From Jiulongibacter sediminis (GTDB taxonomy: Bacteria; Bacteroidota; Bacteroidia; Cytophagales; Spirosomataceae): 64,000 bases of DNA. This document shows positions 8,684-17,489 of this stretch, piece after piece. Position 1 is the stretch's first letter. Every line of letters begins with the position of its first letter. Position numbers and translations under genes: made by a program. The DNA is taken from the NCBI RefSeq assembly GCF_001306455.1, contig NZ_LGTQ01000009.1, positions 434,001-498,000 of the forward strand, in the 5' to 3' direction. A model generated the notes under the pieces. It was not told where the DNA came from, made no database searches, and saw nothing but the letters and a program-made list of their open reading frames with translations.

Positions 8684-10378
8684 ATGAAATTTTCATTAAA
8701 AATACTGATGGGAGCCACGGCTATGATGGCACTCAGCGTCTATTCGTGTAAAGATGAGTTTCTGGATACGCCTCCACAGGCGGCTCTTTCAAACACACTT
8801 TTGGCCTCGAATCAAAGTGGTGTTGACGCTACCCTGATCTCTGCCTATAAAAGCCTTGGTGGCTGGATTGGTGCAGGTGCTAACGCATGGGGTGCTGCTC
8901 CAACTAACTGGGTATACAACCTTGCAGCTGATGATTTTCACAAAGGCTCTGAGCCCGGTGATGGTGATGGCTGGTTGGCTGTTGAGTTATTCCAATGGAA
9001 CCCGGCTGAAGGATCATTCCATAATAAGTGGATTTCTTGTTACGAAGGTATTGTAAGAGCAAACTCTGCTATTACAACTGCCAGATCGTTTGCTGAATCA
9101 AACCCTGATCAGGCTTCTTATGCAACAGAGGTTGAAGGAGAGGCTACTTTCCTAAGAGGTTGGCAGCACTTTGAGCTCTATAAAGTGTTCAAAAATGTTC
9201 CTTACTTCAACGAGGAAGATACCGAGTTTAACAAGCCAAATGATCAGGATATTATGCCTATGATCATCGCTGACTTTGAAAAAGCTGCTCAAATGGCGGC
9301 TCCAAACAAAACAGCTGTTGGTAGAGTAGACAGAACTATTGCTACTGCTTATGCTGGTAAGGCGAAGCTATACTCTGGTGACTATGCCGGTGCACTAGCT
9401 GACTTCAATACTGTAATTAACAGTGGTAAGTATCAATTGTCTGATTGTATTTTTGACAACTTCAATCTTGCAACGGAGAACAACAGTGAGAACATGCTAT
9501 CTGTTCAGTCTTCAGTAAATGATGGTGATGCTAACGGAGCTAACGCTAACAACCATGACCGTCTTGGACTTCCTCACGGTGCCAGCTTTACGAGCTGCTG
9601 TGGATTTAAGCAACCTACGTTTGACCTAGTAATGGCATTTAAAGTTGACGATAACGGACTTCCAATGTCTACAACTGGTGTACCAGTGAAAAGAATTGAG
9701 TCTGGTGCTTCTGATGTTTTGGATCCTCGTGTTGATTATGCTGCTGGTCGTACAGGTGTTCCTTACCTTGACTGGGATGTACATAGTGATGGCTGGATTC
9801 GTGGCCAGGGTTATCAGGGATGGTACTCTCCTAAGAAAACGGTTCACCTTAAAGCTAATCCTACTCTTGCCGGTGGTTGGACAGGTACTCAGCTTTCTGC
9901 TTTGAACATTCCTCTTTTACGTTACTCTGATGTGCTTCTAATGGCTGCTGAGTGTGAAGTAGAGATTGGTTCACTAGAGAAAGCCAGAGAATATGTAAAC
10001 ATGATTCGTGAGAGAGCTGGTAACTGTGCTCAGGGTGAGGTTGGAAACCTTATGGTTCCTATCGATTCTCCGGAAATCACTTGGGCTAACTATAATGTGG
10101 GTACTTATGATTCTCCATGGACAGACAAAGCTGTTGCTCGTCAGGCTGTAAGAACTGAGAGAAGACTTGAGCTTGCTCTTGAAGGACACAGAGTATTTGA
10201 CCTGAAAAGATGGGGTAACTATGCTGCTCACATGGCAGAATATGTAGCCAGAGAAAAAGTTCTTGTTCCTGCTCTGAACAACGCTCAGCCTGTTCAGCCA
10301 AGACATGATGCTTTCCCTATCCCGGCTATCGAGATTTCTAAATCTAATGGTACACTTACTCAAAATCCTGGTTACTAA
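8684..10378 (+). CDS. SusD/RagB-family nutrient-binding lipoprotein
   Basis: This is the surface lipoprotein partner of the SusC-type transporter and starts 20 bases after it, so the two are one operon. The lipobox ends at C22 (ALSVYSC), followed by K-D-E-F-L-D-T-P-P, the common start of mature SusD proteins. The N-terminal half holds the helical TPR-like part (for example EGEATFLRGWQHFELYKVFK). The C-terminal half has the family signature VRTERRLELALEGHRVFDLK and ends in NPGY. SusD proteins capture a glycan or peptide and close over the transporter like a lid. No glycosidase or peptidase lies in the operon, so the substrate class cannot be assigned. It shares the codon pattern of the SusC gene. 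Confidence 0.96.
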   Translation: MKFSLKILMGATAMMALSVYSCKDEFLDTPPQAALSNTLLASNQSGVDATLISAYKSLGGWIGAGANAWGAAPTNWVYNLAADDFHKGSEPGDGDGWLAVELFQWNPAEGSFHNKWISCYEGIVRANSAITTARSFAESNPDQASYATEVEGEATFLRGWQHFELYKVFKNVPYFNEEDTEFNKPNDQDIMPMIIADFEKAAQMAAPNKTAVGRVDRTIATAYAGKAKLYSGDYAGALADFNTVINSGKYQLSDCIFDNFNLATENNSENMLSVQSSVNDGDANGANANNHDRLGLPHGASFTSCCGFKQPTFDLVMAFKVDDNGLPMSTTGVPVKRIESGASDVLDPRVDYAAGRTGVPYLDWDVHSDGWIRGQGYQGWYSPKKTVHLKANPTLAGGWTGTQLSALNIPLLRYSDVLLMAAECEVEIGSLEKAREYVNMIRERAGNCAQGEVGNLMVPIDSPEITWANYNVGTYDSPWTDKAVARQAVRTERRLELALEGHRVFDLKRWGNYAAHMAEYVAREKVLVPALNNAQPVQPRHDAFPIPAIEISKSNGTLTQNPGY

Positions 10379-10399
10379 AATCTGATTTTGTTTATATAG

Positions 10400-10426
10400 A
10401 AAAGGGGCCTTCAGGGCCCCTTTTTT
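10400..10426 (+). terminator. Rho-independent terminator of the SusC/SusD operon
   Basis: A 10-bp stem (AAAAGGGGCC pairing with GGCCCCTTTT) with a 5-base loop is followed by a T run. It lies 22 bases after the SusD stop and separates this operon from the VCBS genes. Confidence 0.9.
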
Positions 10427-10472
10427 GTTTTTATAATAACCTGATTACTATGATCAGGCATGTAATTTTCGT

Positions 10473-10480
10473 TAGTTTTG
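10473..10480 (+). promoter_or_regulatory. Candidate -7 element for the VCBS lipoprotein genes
   Basis: TAGTTTTG matches TAnnTTTG, 30 bases before the start codon of the first VCBS gene and downstream of the SusD terminator. No TTTG is seen at the -33 distance. A small dyad (CCTGAT, 7-base spacer, ATCAGG) at 10440-10458 sits where a regulator could bind, but this is only suggestive. Confidence 0.3.
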
Positions 10481-10509
10481 TATACCATATTCTACTCCTG
10501 GAAAGTTAA

Positions 10510-13500
10510 ATGAAGTATTTAATATTCTCTCTTATTCCTTTGCTTCTCGCATGTGCTAAAACTGGAAATAAGTTAGCTGAGGTCGGTTATAATGGAATCC
10601 CTTTTGAGCTTGTTTCAGGCTCAGAGAGCGGTGTAACTTTCGTGAACGAAGTCCAGGATCGGGAAGACTTTAATGTCCTGACCTATCGGAATTACTATAA
10701 CGGTGGGGGTGTGGCTATAGGTGATATCAATAACGACGGTTTGAATGATATTTACTTTACAGCTAATATGAGTCCGAATAAACTTTATCTCAACAAAGGA
10801 GATATGAAGTTTGAAGATATTTCTGAAGCCGCTGGAGTAGAAGGGAAAAGCTCATGGAGTACCGGAGTAACCTTTGCTGATGTTAATGCAGATGGTCTTC
10901 TGGATATCTACGTTTGTTATTCAGGTGATGCAGCAAAGGAAAATAAGGAGAATGAATTATTTCTCAATAATGGCGATCTAACATTCACGGAGCGTGCGGC
11001 TGAGTTTGGTTTAAATGATTCTGGTCTATCAACACATGCGGCCTTTTTTGATTATGATCTTGATGGTGATTTGGATTGTTTCGTACTCAATAATAGCTAC
11101 AAAGACCCTGAACGCATTTCATTAATTTCCAGAAATAGATTCGATTATAACAGCAGTGGTGGGGACAGGCTTTACCGAAATGACGGCAGCCGCTTTACCA
11201 ATATTACAGAAGAATCTAAGATATACTCGAGCGATATTGGCTTTGGCCTTGGAATCTCGGTGGGTGATGTTAATAATGACCTTTATCCTGATATATACAT
11301 TTCAAATGATTTCTGGGAGAGAGATTATCTCTATATAAATCAAAAGGACGGTACTTTTAAGGACGAACTAACTGAACGGATTCCTTATACTTCAGTATCC
11401 AGTATGGGGTCTGATATTGCGGATATCAATAATGACGGTACGCTGGATATTTTTACCACGGACATGTTGCCGCCGGATAATTACAGAGTAAAGGCAGCAA
11501 CAAAATTTGATGAGTATTATCAGTTTGATTTAAAATATAAAAACAGTTACTACTACCAATTCATCCAGAATTGCCTCCAGATAAATTCTGCAGATGGACA
11601 GTTTACGGAGTCGGCTTATTTTTCGGGCGTTGGTGCAACTGATTGGAGCTGGGGAGCTTTGATTTTTGATATGAACATGGATGGCCTTAAAGACCTTTTC
11701 GTTAGTAATGGCATTTACCACGATATAACGGATTCAGATTTCATCGAATTTATTAGTGATAGAGAACAAATTAAAAAAGTAGTTGAAGAAAAAGGGCGAT
11801 ATGATTTTTCTGATTTTGTAGAATATCTGCCAAATAACCAGCGGAAAAATTATGCTTTCATCAATCAATCAGGTAATCAGTTTGTGAATCTTTCGGAAGG
11901 GTTGGACTTAGACCAACCCAGTTACAGCAATGGCTCGGCATATGGAGATTTGGATAATGATGGAGACTTTGACCTGGTGGTCAATAATGTAAATATGGAG
12001 GCCTTTGTTTATCAAAATAAGGCTGTAGAGTCAGGAAAGAACTATCTGAAAATCAAGCTGAAGGGAGGTGAACAAAATCCTAAGGGAATTGGTACAAAGG
12101 TTTTCGTATATCAGAATGAGTTAGCTCAAAATGCTCATAGCCTAACAGCCCGGGGATTTCAAAGTTCGGTTGACCCCGACTTAATTTTTGGATTCCCGAA
12201 TTCTGAGAAAATTGATTCTGTTAGAATCATCTGGCCGGGTGGTAAAAGTCAACTTTTAAGAGAGCAGGCGGTCAATCAAATCTTAAGTATCAATATCGCA
12301 GACGCCACTGAAATGTTTTCATACCCTTCTTCTCAGTCGGGGGAATTCGGAAAAATAGAGACTCAAATGGTCCATACTGAGAATCTGTTTATTGACTATG
12401 ATCAGGATAGGCTTCTACCACATATGCTTTCTGCCGAGGGGCCTCAACTTATTAAAGGAGACGTCAATAATGACGGAAAGGAGGACCTGATTTTACCCGG
12501 GGCCAAAGGCTTTGCAGACCAGTTATTTATTCAAACGGGAAATGGATTTGTTCTCAAGAAGACTCCGGCTTTTGAGTTGGAGAAGGAAGCGGAGATAGTT
12601 TGCGGAGCATTATTTGATGCTGACGGAGATGGAGACTTAGATTATTTGGCTGGTACTGGTGGAAATGAACCCCAAAGCGACATATCAGTATTTACCACAA
12701 AATTTTACCTGAATGATGGTAAAGGTAATTTTACCAAAGAGGCGGTCAAGGGGCCTAAGGCCAAAGGTCAATTCAGTTGTATCAAGCCGCAGGATATCGA
12801 CAATGATGGCGACCTTGATTTATTTCTTGGAGCGTCGTCTATTCCCGGAGCATATGGTTTGAGTCCAAGGTCTTATGTTTTACGAAATGACGGGGGTGGT
12901 ACTTTCACGGATATTACAAGTGAACATACAGGCCCAATAGGAATGGTAAAAGATGCCGTTTGGGCCGATTTAAATGCGGATCAACTTCCTGATTTAATTG
13001 TAGTAGGGGAGTGGATACCGGTCACAGTTTTTATCAATAATCAGGGAAGCCTTGAGAAAGGCCTTGAAGTTCCTATGAGTCACGGCTGGTGGAATAGCAT
13101 CAAAGCGGCCGATTATGACGGAGATGGAGATACTGACTTTTTGCTTGGCAACTGGGGTGAGAATATGAAAATAAAGGCTAGTGAAAAGAGACCTGTCAAG
13201 TTATATATTAATGATTTTGATGGAAATCAAAGACCCGATATCATTATGGAGTGGTTTTCTTTTGAGGACCAAAAGCCTTATCCTTTCGCCACAAAGATGG
13301 ATTTGACCACTCAGATGCCTTCATTGAAAAAGAGTATTTTAAAATATCAGGATTATGCACAAAAGCAAGTCAGGGATATTTTTCCGGAGGACGCGTTGGT
13401 GAAATCTACTCAGAGGGTAGCCACTAACTTCTCGACTTCGGTATTGAAAAACACACCTGACGGGCTGGTTTTAGAGCCTTTACAGGCAGAGGCCCAGCTT

Positions 13501-13779
13501 TCACCTGTTTTTGCCATTGAAGTGTCAGATCTTGATAAAGATGGAATTACAGATTATATCCTTGGTGGCAATTATTATCGTCTCAAGCCTGAAATAGGAA
13601 GACATGATGGTTTCAAGGGTGGATATTTTAAAGGTATTGGGAATGGGAAGTTCAAATTTATTGATCCTCAAAAATCCGGTATATCGGTAAAGGGAGAAGT
13701 TCGTGATCTGGCTTTGATTAATGATCAATTAGTGGTGGCCAGAAATAACGATAAGGTTTTAATTTTTGAAAAGAAATAG
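10510..13779 (+). CDS. FG-GAP/VCBS-repeat lipoprotein with ASPIC/UnbV domain (first of a tandem pair)
   Basis: The 1089-residue protein has a lipoprotein signal with C15 (LIPLLLAC). It carries two sets of FG-GAP/VCBS blades, recognisable from repeated Asp-rich calcium-binding loops such as GDINNDGLNDIYF, ADVNADGLLDIYV, GDLDNDGDFDLVV and AADYDGDGDTDFLL. Between the sets, at about 510-600, is an ASPIC/UnbV domain (K-G-I-G-T-K-V, then IIWPGGKSQLLREQ). The fold is expected to be one or two seven-bladed beta-propellers held at the cell surface. In Cytophagales such proteins often follow SusC/SusD operons and are thought to bind ligands or other surface proteins; no enzymatic function is established. 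A terminator isolates it from SusD, so it probably has its own promoter. Confidence 0.9.
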   Translation: MKYLIFSLIPLLLACAKTGNKLAEVGYNGIPFELVSGSESGVTFVNEVQDREDFNVLTYRNYYNGGGVAIGDINNDGLNDIYFTANMSPNKLYLNKGDMKFEDISEAAGVEGKSSWSTGVTFADVNADGLLDIYVCYSGDAAKENKENELFLNNGDLTFTERAAEFGLNDSGLSTHAAFFDYDLDGDLDCFVLNNSYKDPERISLISRNRFDYNSSGGDRLYRNDGSRFTNITEESKIYSSDIGFGLGISVGDVNNDLYPDIYISNDFWERDYLYINQKDGTFKDELTERIPYTSVSSMGSDIADINNDGTLDIFTTDMLPPDNYRVKAATKFDEYYQFDLKYKNSYYYQFIQNCLQINSADGQFTESAYFSGVGATDWSWGALIFDMNMDGLKDLFVSNGIYHDITDSDFIEFISDREQIKKVVEEKGRYDFSDFVEYLPNNQRKNYAFINQSGNQFVNLSEGLDLDQPSYSNGSAYGDLDNDGDFDLVVNNVNMEAFVYQNKAVESGKNYLKIKLKGGEQNPKGIGTKVFVYQNELAQNAHSLTARGFQSSVDPDLIFGFPNSEKIDSVRIIWPGGKSQLLREQAVNQILSINIADATEMFSYPSSQSGEFGKIETQMVHTENLFIDYDQDRLLPHMLSAEGPQLIKGDVNNDGKEDLILPGAKGFADQLFIQTGNGFVLKKTPAFELEKEAEIVCGALFDADGDGDLDYLAGTGGNEPQSDISVFTTKFYLNDGKGNFTKEAVKGPKAKGQFSCIKPQDIDNDGDLDLFLGASSIPGAYGLSPRSYVLRNDGGGTFTDITSEHTGPIGMVKDAVWADLNADQLPDLIVVGEWIPVTVFINNQGSLEKGLEVPMSHGWWNSIKAADYDGDGDTDFLLGNWGENMKIKASEKRPVKLYINDFDGNQRPDIIMEWFSFEDQKPYPFATKMDLTTQMPSLKKSILKYQDYAQKQVRDIFPEDALVKSTQRVATNFSTSVLKNTPDGLVLEPLQAEAQLSPVFAIEVSDLDKDGITDYILGGNYYRLKPEIGRHDGFKGGYFKGIGNGKFKFIDPQKSGISVKGEVRDLALINDQLVVARNNDKVLIFEKK

Positions 13780-16700
13780 GTTTTTAGGGATGCAGAGAAG
13801 AATTGCAATTTTTCTAATCGTACTTTCAGCTTTGTCTTGTAAAAAGGAAAGTACGCTTTTTGAGTTAGTTGATTCCACTGAAAGTGGAATTACCTTTTCA
13901 AATACCATCATTGAGAATGATACAATTAACATTCTTTCGTTTGATTATATCTATAACGGAGCGGGAGTTGGAGTAGGTGATTTTGACGGTGACGGCAATC
14001 AGGATTTGTTTTTCAGTGGTAATCAAACCGAGAATAAGCTCTATTTAAACAGAGGTGACTTTAAATTTGAGGAAATTACTGAAATAGCCGGTGTAGCGGG
14101 TAAAAACAAATGGTCTTCCGGTGTAGCAATTGTTGACATTAATCAGGATGGACTGATGGATATTTATGTTGCTGCAACGTCCACCAATAATAGTGTGGCC
14201 AAAGATCGGGAGAACACGCTTTTTGTAAATCAGGGACTTGAAAACGGTATCCCAATTTTCAAGGAAATGGCTGCTGAATATGGAGTCAATGACGACGGGC
14301 ATTCTGAAAACGCTGCTTTTTTTGATTATGATAACGATGGGGATCTTGATCTTTATGTTCTTACCAACAAGATTGACCAGTTCCCGAATTTCTTCAGAGA
14401 GAAATATGTAGCCGGTGAAAATGCGAACACTGACAGGCTTTACCGGAATGACTATTCTGACAGCCTTGGACATGCTTATTTTACTAATGTCTCAAAAGAG
14501 GCAGGCATTCAAATTGAGGGTTTTGGGCTTGGAATAAACATTACTGATATTAACAGGGACGGTTGGAAGGACATTTTCGTGACCAATGATTATGTGACCA
14601 ATGATCTTATTTATATCAACAATCAGGATGGTACTTTTACCAATAAACTGGACGAATACCTGAAGCACACAAGTCATTCTGCTATGGGCAATGACGTCGC
14701 TGATATCAATAATGATGGTCTTAACGATATCATTGCTTTAGACATGGTACCACGTGATAATAAGCGTAAGAAATTGTTTACACCGGCGAATAGTTCGCTG
14801 TTCTTCCAGTTTAGTGATAAACACAAGTTCAATTATCAGTATGGTAGAAATACTTTGCAGCTCAATAATGGTGAGGGCCAGCCTTTCTCTGATATTAGTT
14901 TCTACGCTGACGTAGCGGAAACAGATTGGAGCTGGACACCCTCCGTTGCAGATTTTGATAATGATAAATACCGTGATCTTCTTGTTACCAATGGTTTCCC
15001 GAAAGATGTAACAGACATGGATTTTATGGCTTACCGGGCTGAAATTGAGAATCTGGTGACAGAAGAGACAATTCTTGAGAAGATTCCGGCGGTTAAAATC
15101 ACGAATTATGGGTTTAAGAATAACGGAGACTTAAGCTTTAGTGATAAGACTGAAGAATGGGGATTGAAAAGACCGTCGTTTAGTAACGGAGCTGTTTATG
15201 TTGACCTGGATAATGACGGAGACTTAGATTATGTAGTCAATAATATAAATGACGAAGCATTCGTCTATCGAAACACTTCAAATGATTCGGAGGGTAACTC
15301 AACAAACTATTTACGTATAGCCTTTAAGGGTGGCCCATTAAATCAAAACGGAATCGGTGCCAGAGTTGAAGCTATCTACCAGGAAGGTGAAAAGTTTAGT
15401 TTTGAAAATAGCCCTTTCAGAGGCTATAAATCGACAGTGGAGCCTTTTTGTCATATTGGGATGGGGAAGGACTCTTTGCTTTCTGAGCTTCGGGTTATTT
15501 GGCCTAATGGCAAAATGCAAATAATGAAAGATGTCAGCTCCAATCAGGTTTTGACGGTCAATTTGCTTGATGCTGAGCTTGATTATGTTCCTGAGATAGA
15601 TGATTTAGAACCGCTTTTTGAGGAGTTTGAGGTTAATTTCACACACAGTGAAGCAGATTTTCTTGACTTTAACTTTCAAAACCTTATTCCTTTCAGATTA
15701 TCTCAAATGGGCCCTGCATTAGCGGTGGGTGATGTGAATGGAGACAATTTGGAAGATGTCTTCCTCGGAGGACCCGTCTTTAAACAAGGTCGTTTTTTAT
15801 TGCAAAATAGCAATGGAGGATTTGAGAATGCATTGCTTCTACCAAAAGTTGATTCGGCTTCCAAAATTGAAGAAGATACTGGTGTACTGCTTTTTGATGC
15901 TGATAACGATGGAGATAATGACCTTTATGTGGTCAGCGGAGGAAATGAAAAATGGCCACAAAGAGAGTCATTTCTTGATCGGCTTTATGTCAATGATGGA
16001 AAAGGAAAGTTTGAGTTGACAAAAAATGCCTTACCCGAGGTCAAAACTGCCGGCTCCTGTGTGCGTGCTTGTGATTACGACGGTGATGGGGATCTCGATC
16101 TTCTTGTCGCTGGTAGAAATGTACCTCATAAATACCCAATGCCTACCAGCAGTTATATTCTGAAAAACGAATCTGTCAACGGTGTACCTAAATTCAGTAA
16201 TGTGACAGAGGCCGTTATTCCTGATTTAATTGATATAGGCCTTATTTGTGATGGCTTGTGGACAGATTTTGATGGAGATGGCGATAATGATTTGATAGTC
16301 GCCGGCGATTTCATGGAGATTACAGTTTTCAGGAATACTGATGGAAGATTCGAAAAACTTTCTGAAACAGGTTTAGAAGGTATAAAAGGTTTATGGTCAA
16401 GTATAAACGGTGCTGATTTTGACCTTGATGGTGATGTTGATTATATCGTTGGTAATATTGGAGAAAATGCACTTTTCAAAGGTACTCCTGAGTATCCGGT
16501 TGAGGTCTATTCGGCTGATTTTGATGGAAATGGTGTCTATGATATTATTCCGTTTGTGTATTTCAGAGACTCTGTCAATAACAGAATTCAGGTGCCTTAT
16601 AACACCAGAGATGACCTGAACAAACAACTAAACCCGATCAGGACACGCTTCAAGACATTTGGTGAGTTTACAAAAGCAGGTTTAGAAAATGTTCTAACTG

Positions 16701-17260
16701 AGGCAGAACGTGAAAAGGCGAGAAAAGATATTCTGAACTTTAACGCCAGTGTTTACGTCGAAAACCTTGGCGAAGGGAAATTCAAAGTTAAAAAGTTGCC
16801 TGTGCGAGCACAGTTATCCGCTATGAATGGTACCAACATTCAGGACTTTAATCAGGATGGTTACCCCGATGTACTTATGGTCGGTAATAACTTTGGAAAT
16901 GAACAGCACTCGGGTCGTTATGATGCTTCCAATGGTCTTCTTCTAATCAATGACCAAAAGGGCGGTTTTGTTGAGAGTTGGAGTTCTGGTTTTTTAGTGC
17001 CCGGAGATGGAAAGGCTCTCGTGAGTTTTGTGGACACCAAAGGAGAGTTGAGCCTTATGGCTAGTCAGAATCAGGGAAAAATGAAAGGGTTCCGTTCCGG
17101 TCTAAAGGTAGAGGTCGCTCCTAAAGGGAGTCATAAGGTCAGGTTCAAAGTCGACGGGAAAGAATCGGTAAGAGAACTTTATGTGGGATCTTCTTATTTG
17201 TCTCAATCAGGAAGAGGTATCGTTTTACCGGCGGGAGCAACGGATATTCGCTGGGAGTAA
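13766..17260 (+). CDS. FG-GAP/VCBS-repeat lipoprotein with ASPIC/UnbV domain (second of a tandem pair)
   Basis: A paralogue of the preceding gene, overlapping it by 14 bases, so the two are cotranscribed. The same order is seen: lipobox (LIVLSALSC), FELVDSTESGITFSN close to FELVSGSESGVTFVN of the first copy, N-terminal calcium-loop blades (VGDFDGDGNQDLFFSG, VDINQDGLMDIYV), an ASPIC/UnbV domain near 520-610 (G-I-G-A-R-V, then VIWPNGKMQIMKD), and a second set of blades (FDADNDGDNDLYVV, ADFDLDGDVDYIV). An internal ATG at 13790 gives a shorter and more typical lipoprotein signal and is an equally good start. The C-terminal 60 residues, absent from the first copy, form an extra beta-rich tail. Likely role: surface ligand or partner binding. 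Confidence 0.88.
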   Translation: MKRNRFLGMQRRIAIFLIVLSALSCKKESTLFELVDSTESGITFSNTIIENDTINILSFDYIYNGAGVGVGDFDGDGNQDLFFSGNQTENKLYLNRGDFKFEEITEIAGVAGKNKWSSGVAIVDINQDGLMDIYVAATSTNNSVAKDRENTLFVNQGLENGIPIFKEMAAEYGVNDDGHSENAAFFDYDNDGDLDLYVLTNKIDQFPNFFREKYVAGENANTDRLYRNDYSDSLGHAYFTNVSKEAGIQIEGFGLGINITDINRDGWKDIFVTNDYVTNDLIYINNQDGTFTNKLDEYLKHTSHSAMGNDVADINNDGLNDIIALDMVPRDNKRKKLFTPANSSLFFQFSDKHKFNYQYGRNTLQLNNGEGQPFSDISFYADVAETDWSWTPSVADFDNDKYRDLLVTNGFPKDVTDMDFMAYRAEIENLVTEETILEKIPAVKITNYGFKNNGDLSFSDKTEEWGLKRPSFSNGAVYVDLDNDGDLDYVVNNINDEAFVYRNTSNDSEGNSTNYLRIAFKGGPLNQNGIGARVEAIYQEGEKFSFENSPFRGYKSTVEPFCHIGMGKDSLLSELRVIWPNGKMQIMKDVSSNQVLTVNLLDAELDYVPEIDDLEPLFEEFEVNFTHSEADFLDFNFQNLIPFRLSQMGPALAVGDVNGDNLEDVFLGGPVFKQGRFLLQNSNGGFENALLLPKVDSASKIEEDTGVLLFDADNDGDNDLYVVSGGNEKWPQRESFLDRLYVNDGKGKFELTKNALPEVKTAGSCVRACDYDGDGDLDLLVAGRNVPHKYPMPTSSYILKNESVNGVPKFSNVTEAVIPDLIDIGLICDGLWTDFDGDGDNDLIVAGDFMEITVFRNTDGRFEKLSETGLEGIKGLWSSINGADFDLDGDVDYIVGNIGENALFKGTPEYPVEVYSADFDGNGVYDIIPFVYFRDSVNNRIQVPYNTRDDLNKQLNPIRTRFKTFGEFTKAGLENVLTEAEREKARKDILNFNASVYVENLGEGKFKVKKLPVRAQLSAMNGTNIQDFNQDGYPDVLMVGNNFGNEQHSGRYDASNGLLLINDQKGGFVESWSSGFLVPGDGKALVSFVDTKGELSLMASQNQGKMKGFRSGLKVEVAPKGSHKVRFKVDGKESVRELYVGSSYLSQSGRGIVLPAGATDIRWE

Positions 17261-17489
17261 GGCTTTTAATAAAGTCTTACTTTCAAAGGCTGGAAGTTCG
17301 TTTTGTTGAGTAAGGATGCCTTCATTTTTTAAGAACCTTACGCTTTAAAGTTTATTTACGCGGTAAAAATTGAGGGGACCTTTTGATACCTATAATTGCG
17401 GAGCAAAATCAGCTTTTGACTGCCTCAAAGTATAGTCAGCTGTCATCTCGAAATTAGACAGAAGTTAATTTATGATGCTCGGCCTTGAC

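Noticed and set aside
17261-17489. Possible small gene or terminator between the VCBS and TonB receptor genes
   Set aside because: No frame with a plausible start and no stable hairpin with a T run was found; the region is unassigned.
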